Assembly: GCA_016234425.1 (NCBI GenBank)
Contig: JACRCA010000011.1
Coordinates: 1 to 8,604 of the forward strand
From: Deltaproteobacteria bacterium
GTDB lineage: Bacteria; Desulfobacterota; SM23-61
Reading direction: 5' to 3'
DNA length: 8,604 nucleotides
Program-made: the position numbers and the translations under genes
Shown: one piece after another, positions 5,929-8,604 of the stretch
How the letters are laid out: each line of letters opens with the position of its first letter
Numbering within the stretch: the stretch's first letter is position 1
The notes under the pieces: model-generated
What the model was told of the DNA's origin: nothing
The model's database searches: none
What the model saw: the letters and a program-made list of their open reading frames with translations, nothing else

Positions 5929-6060
5929 ACGGCGCGAGCAGTACGAAAGTGTTAAATGGTCAGTTAGAAAATTTAAGCCCAGGAGACTGAGCCTTCAGCC
6001 TGCGCCAGAAAAATGGCTTTCCTTCGACTCGCGTAAGGTTTTTAAGAACAGAGGAAGACG

Positions 6061-6414
6061 TTATTCCCGCAGGAAGGCGGTCAAGAGGTTTTGGGATTTA
6101 ATCTTCTCGAACCATTCCTCGAACTGGGATTCATCGTCCAAAATCTGGTTCACGATGTCCTGCTGATAATGGTCCGGTTTCATGCGAACTCTAATTTTTT
6201 TCTTGAATTTCTGGCTCAGGGTATGATGAATGATGATGCCCACAGCGGCGCTGTAAGGGCAAAGAGGACCGCCTACCGTATAAAAGACTTGGATCTCTTC
6301 CTCGGTGAGCTCGATGTCGTCTTCCCGGACGAATCCCATTTCCACGATGCTTCGATCCCTCAGGTCAGGGTCAAGAATACGGTCAAGAATTCTTAGAACT
6401 TCCTCCTTGCTCAT
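6061..6414 (-). CDS. MIP18 / DUF59 family protein (Fe-S assembly factor type)
   Basis: The 117-residue product has the DUF59 signature: ILDPDLRDRSIVEMGFV at 13-29 corresponds to the family DPE...SIVDLGLV block, and GGPLCPYSAAVG at 48-59 carries the conserved cysteine (Cys52) before a helix. DUF59 proteins such as SufT and eukaryotic MIP18 (CIA2) help mature or deliver Fe-S clusters. Here the C-terminal part (about 75-117) is acidic, helical and not assigned. GAGGG sits 5 bases before the ATG, and the gene follows the IscU-type gene by 50 bases on the same strand, which supports a role as carrier or maturation partner of that scaffold. It might instead belong to a metabolic subfamily such as PaaD, but the context makes this unlikely. 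Confidence 0.8.
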   Translation of the reverse strand: MSKEEVLRILDRILDPDLRDRSIVEMGFVREDDIELTEEEIQVFYTVGGPLCPYSAAVGIIIHHTLSQKFKKKIRVRMKPDHYQQDIVNQILDDESQFEEWFEKIKSQNLLTAFLRE

Positions 6415-6464
6415 CGGATCCCTCGTACAAAGTCAGGTCTTTTAGCCTCTGCAAAGGTTAATGC

Positions 6465-6953
6465 TCAAGGGCTTTGTTCGGCGGGCAACTCTTTGCCGCA
6501 TCCGGTGCAGTACTCCGCCTCCATGGGATTTTCCAGGTCGCAGACCGGGCAGTAGCATTTTTTAACGTCGGGTCGGGGAACAATTCTGGCTTTCTTCATC
6601 CGGTAATCCTGAATGGCCTTCTGCAAGGCATCTGCCCCCAGGTTGGAGCAGTGCAGCTTCTGCTTGGGAAGACCGTCCAGAGCTTCGGCCACCATCTTGT
6701 TGGTGATCGTGGAAGCTTCCTCCAGAGTCTTTCCTTTGGCTATCTCGCTGACCATGCTGGAGACGGCAATGGCGGCCCCGCAGCCGAAGGTCTGAAATCT
6801 AATGTCTTCGATCACGTTATCTTTAACCTTGATGTAAAAAGTCATCATGTCTCCGCAGATGGGGTTGCCCACCTCTCCAATCCCGTCGGCGTCTTCCAGG
6901 ACTCCCACATTGCGGGGATTTTTGAAATGCTCCATTACCTTTTCACTGTACAT
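6465..6953 (-). CDS. iscU: IscU/NifU-type Fe-S scaffold with C-terminal zinc-ribbon tail
   Basis: Residues 1-125 are a standard IscU domain: MYSEKVMEHFKNPRNVG at the N-terminus and the three cluster-ligand cysteines Cys33 (NPICGDM, with the labile-cluster Asp35), Cys58 (FGCGAA) and Cys102 (LHCSNL). The HscA-chaperone motif LPPVK of classical IscU reads LPKQK, so dependence on HscA/HscB is doubtful. Unusually, residues 133-154 form an extra four-cysteine knuckle pair (CPVC at 135-138, CTGC at 149-152) like a small zinc ribbon, giving 162 residues against about 128 for E. coli IscU. AAGGAG lies 6 bases before the ATG, 36 bases after the stop of the desulfurase homologue, so the two should be cotranscribed. 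The tail could bind zinc or another cluster, or a partner; its role is unknown. Confidence 0.9.
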   Translation of the reverse strand: MYSEKVMEHFKNPRNVGVLEDADGIGEVGNPICGDMMTFYIKVKDNVIEDIRFQTFGCGAAIAVSSMVSEIAKGKTLEEASTITNKMVAEALDGLPKQKLHCSNLGADALQKAIQDYRMKKARIVPRPDVKKCYCPVCDLENPMEAEYCTGCGKELPAEQSP

Positions 6954-6989
6954 TTTTCACTCCTTGTTGATGATGTAAGATTTAATTCT

Positions 6990-8180
6990 TCAGCCCAGCG
7001 CTTCTGTTTTTTTGGCCATCGCCTTGCGATAAACCGGCGACATGTTCCGCAGCCTTTCCACAACTGGTGGCAGAACCTCCAGGACACGATCGATGTCTTC
7101 TTCTTTACTCTGCATTCCAAAGCTAAAGAGAAGCGACCCCTGAGCCGTGGCCGCATCCACCCCCATGGCCAGCATCACATGGGAAACCTTCAGAGATCGA
7201 GAAATACAAGCGGATCCGCTGGAGAGCTGTATCCCCTCCATGTCCATGAAGAGGAGCATGGCCTCCCCTTCGATAAACTCCACAGCTACGCTCACATTGC
7301 CGGGGAGTCGCTGAGTCGGATGCCCGAGGAAGCGCAAATAAGGAATGCGCTTGGGTAATTCTGCGGTTAATTTTTTCTGCAAAAGCCGCAGATAGTCCAT
7401 CCGTTGAGGAAGCTCCTCCCGGGCCAGATCCGCAGCCACCCCCATCCCTACGATCGCCGGAACATTCTCCGTTCCCGCCCTGAGGCCGCGTTCCTGTATC
7501 CCCCCGTCGAGAAGCGGAAGGATACGGACCCCTTTCCGGACAAACAGAGCCCCCGCTCCCTTTGGCCCGTAGAACTGGTTGGCCGCAAGGCTCAGGAGGT
7601 CCACATTTAATTCTTGGACCTCTACCGGAATAGTTCCTGCAGAGACCACAGCATCCGTGTGGAATAGAACATTTTTGGCCCGGGCAATTTTCCCTATTTC
7701 AGCAATCGGCTCGATGGTTCCCACTTCCGGGTTGGCATGCATGATGGATACCAGGATGGTTTGGGAGGTGATGGCCTTCTCCACTGCTCCTGGATCCATC
7801 AGGCCATATTGATCCACTGGCAAGCGAACAATTTGGAACCCGGCTCGCTCCAAGGCATTGGCCGTGTGCATGATGGAAAAGTGCTCGATGCTGGATATGA
7901 TGATTTCCTTCCCACGGGTCTGCTGGGCCCAGGCAATACCTTTCAAGGCGAGGTTGTTTGCTTCCGTGCCGCAAGAGGTGAAGTAAACTTCTTCTTCCTG
8001 ACTCCCGATGAGTCTGGCAACCTTCGTCCGGGCTGCATCGATGGCTTGCCGTACCTTTTCTCCCCCATCATGGATGCTCGAAGGGTTTCCATAAAACTCT
8101 CTAAAATAGGGAACCATAGCCTCAAATACCTTGGGATGAAGGGGAGTTCCGGCTACATGGTCCAGATAAACCACGGACAT
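6990..8180 (-). CDS. NifS/IscS-like protein lacking the PLP lysine (predicted non-classical cysteine desulfurase)
   Basis: The 396-residue protein is full length for NifS/IscS and aligns throughout: YLDHVAGTP at the N-terminus, NPSSIH, TSCGTEANN, EH at 99-100, HTDA with Asp176, GIQERGLRAGTENVP, and SSGSAC with the persulfide-type Cys325. But the PLP site S-A-H-K-F-Y-G-P-K-G reads A-A-N-Q-F-Y-G-P-K-G: Asn201-Gln202 replace His-Lys (codons AAC CAG). Further losses are Gln to Val179 (DAVV), second Asn of NNEIG to Pro151, and the Arg of SLRFSLG to Leu351. All lie in an intact frame. It should not form the usual Schiff base. A. fulgidus IscS also lacks this lysine and supplies its Cys as a cluster ligand to IscU. 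AAAGGAG lies 5 bases before the ATG. First gene of the iscU/DUF59 operon. Confidence 0.9.
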   Translation of the reverse strand: MSVVYLDHVAGTPLHPKVFEAMVPYFREFYGNPSSIHDGGEKVRQAIDAARTKVARLIGSQEEEVYFTSCGTEANNLALKGIAWAQQTRGKEIIISSIEHFSIMHTANALERAGFQIVRLPVDQYGLMDPGAVEKAITSQTILVSIMHANPEVGTIEPIAEIGKIARAKNVLFHTDAVVSAGTIPVEVQELNVDLLSLAANQFYGPKGAGALFVRKGVRILPLLDGGIQERGLRAGTENVPAIVGMGVAADLAREELPQRMDYLRLLQKKLTAELPKRIPYLRFLGHPTQRLPGNVSVAVEFIEGEAMLLFMDMEGIQLSSGSACISRSLKVSHVMLAMGVDAATAQGSLLFSFGMQSKEEDIDRVLEVLPPVVERLRNMSPVYRKAMAKKTEALG

Positions 8181-8228
8181 ATTTTCTCCTTTAGTTCCTC
8201 TCTATATTTTGATGATTTTACTCGGGAA

Positions 8229-8265
8229 AAAGATTCGTTATCCTACCAAATTAATCCAAATCTTT
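8229..8265 (-). promoter_or_regulatory. Inverted repeat in the leader of the Fe-S operon
   Basis: AAAGATT (8229-8235) and AATCTTT (8259-8265) are exact complements, and the next bases nearly match (TCG/CCA side), across a 23-base AT-rich spacer. It lies just downstream of the predicted transcription start and 49 bases upstream of the start codon. It could be an operator for a dimeric repressor or a weak attenuator stem; it does not look like the IscR/Rrf2 sites I know. Confidence 0.25.
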
Positions 8266-8284
8266 GTCCTCTGACCTGCTCATT

Positions 8285-8313
8285 ATTATCCTCATTTCCA
8301 AAAAAATTCGCAA
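8285..8313 (-). promoter_or_regulatory. Likely sigma70 promoter of the Fe-S operon
   Basis: On the minus strand TTGCGA (8308-8313) and GATAAT (8285-8290) are exactly 17 bases apart, with an A/T-rich spacer. This is a 4/6 and a 5/6 match to consensus. Transcription would begin near 8278 and give a leader of about 98 bases that includes the 8229-8265 inverted repeat. Confidence 0.5.
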
Positions 8314-8438
8314 GGGCAAAAGTTCACTTGCCAGCCCCAGTTTTTACCTAGTCTGGCGTCTCAGAAATACGTTGAACAAATACGCCGGCTACTCCCTTGA
8401 CAAACCTGAGCAGGCCCAGGCGCCAGGTCGCTGAACTC

Positions 8439-8601
8439 GCCAAAATGAGGCGGTTGTCCCAAAGGAGATGGAGCGGGGCTCAATGCGCTTCCTTACAGGA
8501 TGATGGCTATATCCTTGCGCTTTTTGAATGGTTGGGCCCCGCTTCCCCTCACGGAAGAGAAGCTCGTCTCCGGAGAGAAGGTATTCCCGGCCGATTTTGG
8601 C
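8439..8601. repeat. Large palindromic element, copy 2
   Basis: It runs from GCCAAAATGAGGC (8439) to GGCCGATTTTGGC (ending 8601), 163 bp, in the same orientation as copy 1 at 5732-5901. The shared ends are CAAAATGAGGC at the left, and GGAGAGAAG, TTC and GGCCGATTTTG at the right. The inner stem pairs AGCGGGGC 8472-8479 with GCCCCGCT 8536-8543, about as far from each end as the inner stem of copy 1 but with different bases. An apical stem AGGAT/ATCCT lies inside. The window ends 3 bases later, so any outer arm on the right cannot be seen. Confidence 0.6.
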
Positions 8602-8604
8602 TTC

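Larger units (their letters stand above)
5539..6060. other. 522-bp gene-free region between the two minus-strand operons
   Basis: It contains the SDR promoter candidate (5574-5601), a small inverted repeat around a T-run (CCTGAC 5615-5620 with GTCAGG 5653-5658), the large palindromic element at 5706-5928, and about 130 bases (5929-6060) downstream of the DUF59 stop in which I see no gene. Open frames here are short and resemble nothing known. Confidence 0.6.
8181..8604. other. 424-bp gene-free leader region upstream of the Fe-S operon
   Basis: From the operon outward it holds the ribosome binding site, an inverted repeat (8229-8265), a promoter candidate (8285-8313), about 125 bases with only short dyads (for example GGCGT 8355-8359 with ACGCC 8382-8386), and copy 2 of the large palindromic element. 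I see no tRNA, no small gene with a convincing start, and no known riboswitch. Confidence 0.55.

Noticed and set aside
6474..7358. 294-residue plus-strand open frame opposite iscU and the nifS-like gene
   Set aside because: It spans two well-supported minus-strand genes and is only an antisense frame.
7128..7730. Missing lysine of the NifS-like protein as a frameshift or sequencing error
   Set aside because: The frame is intact on both sides, FYGPKG follows directly, and several separate active-site positions (residues 151, 179, 202, 351) are changed in a consistent way.
7737..8351. 204-residue plus-strand open frame opposite the 5' part of the nifS-like gene
   Set aside because: Antisense shadow; no ribosome binding site and no recognisable domain.
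1..8604. CRISPR array, tRNA, rRNA or insertion sequence with transposase
   Set aside because: No regularly spaced repeats, no cloverleaf and no transposase-like frame were seen on either strand by eye; a covariance-model search could still find a small RNA.

Overview
The window looks like part of a bacterial chromosome of moderate GC content. It carries 9 complete or nearly complete genes on two strands and unusually many palindromic repeats between them. The DUF4124-type domain, lipoprotein signals, a possible 4Fe-4S flavoprotein and a scaffold-based Fe-S assembly operon fit an anaerobic or facultative Gram-negative bacterium. A Desulfobacterota-like (deltaproteobacterial) source is my best guess, but it is inference only; there is no rRNA or other marker.

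Layout. Bases 1-3178 hold plus-strand genes: the C-terminal part of a HEPN-domain protein (cut by the window edge), a secreted DUF4124/retropepsin-like aspartic protease, a lipoprotein with a C39-like cysteine-peptidase fold, and a DUF72 (YecE-family) protein. The gaps between them are filled with different inverted-repeat elements (330-431, 1135-1461, 1485-1514, 2231-2315). Several of these end in GGGGAC, like REP/MITE-type sequences. Bases 3301-5538 hold a minus-strand operon, read SDR oxidoreductase, then lactonase-like metallo-beta-lactamase hydrolase, then iron-sulfur flavoprotein. A plausible promoter lies at 5574-5601, and another inverted repeat sits between the last two genes. Bases 6061-8180 hold a second minus-strand operon: cysteine-desulfurase homologue, IscU-type scaffold, then MIP18/DUF59 protein. 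A good promoter candidate lies at 8285-8313.

The main point of interest is the Fe-S operon. The NifS/IscS homologue has lost the PLP-binding lysine (His-Lys reads Asn-Gln, residues 201-202). It has also lost other PLP or substrate contacts, but keeps the persulfide-type cysteine (Cys325) and the overall fold. It is therefore predicted not to be a normal PLP cysteine desulfurase. This recalls Archaeoglobus fulgidus IscS, which also lacks the lysine and lends its cysteine to a cluster on IscU. The partner IscU carries an extra C-terminal four-cysteine zinc-ribbon-like tail. Together with the DUF59 protein this could be a cluster-assembly module that uses sulfide rather than cysteine as its sulfur source.

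The whole Fe-S cassette is bracketed by two same-orientation copies of a structured repeat of about 165 bp (5732-5901 and 8439-8601). The copies share their ends, and each has an internal stem at the same place built from different bases. This suggests selection on structure and a possible route for moving or losing the cassette.
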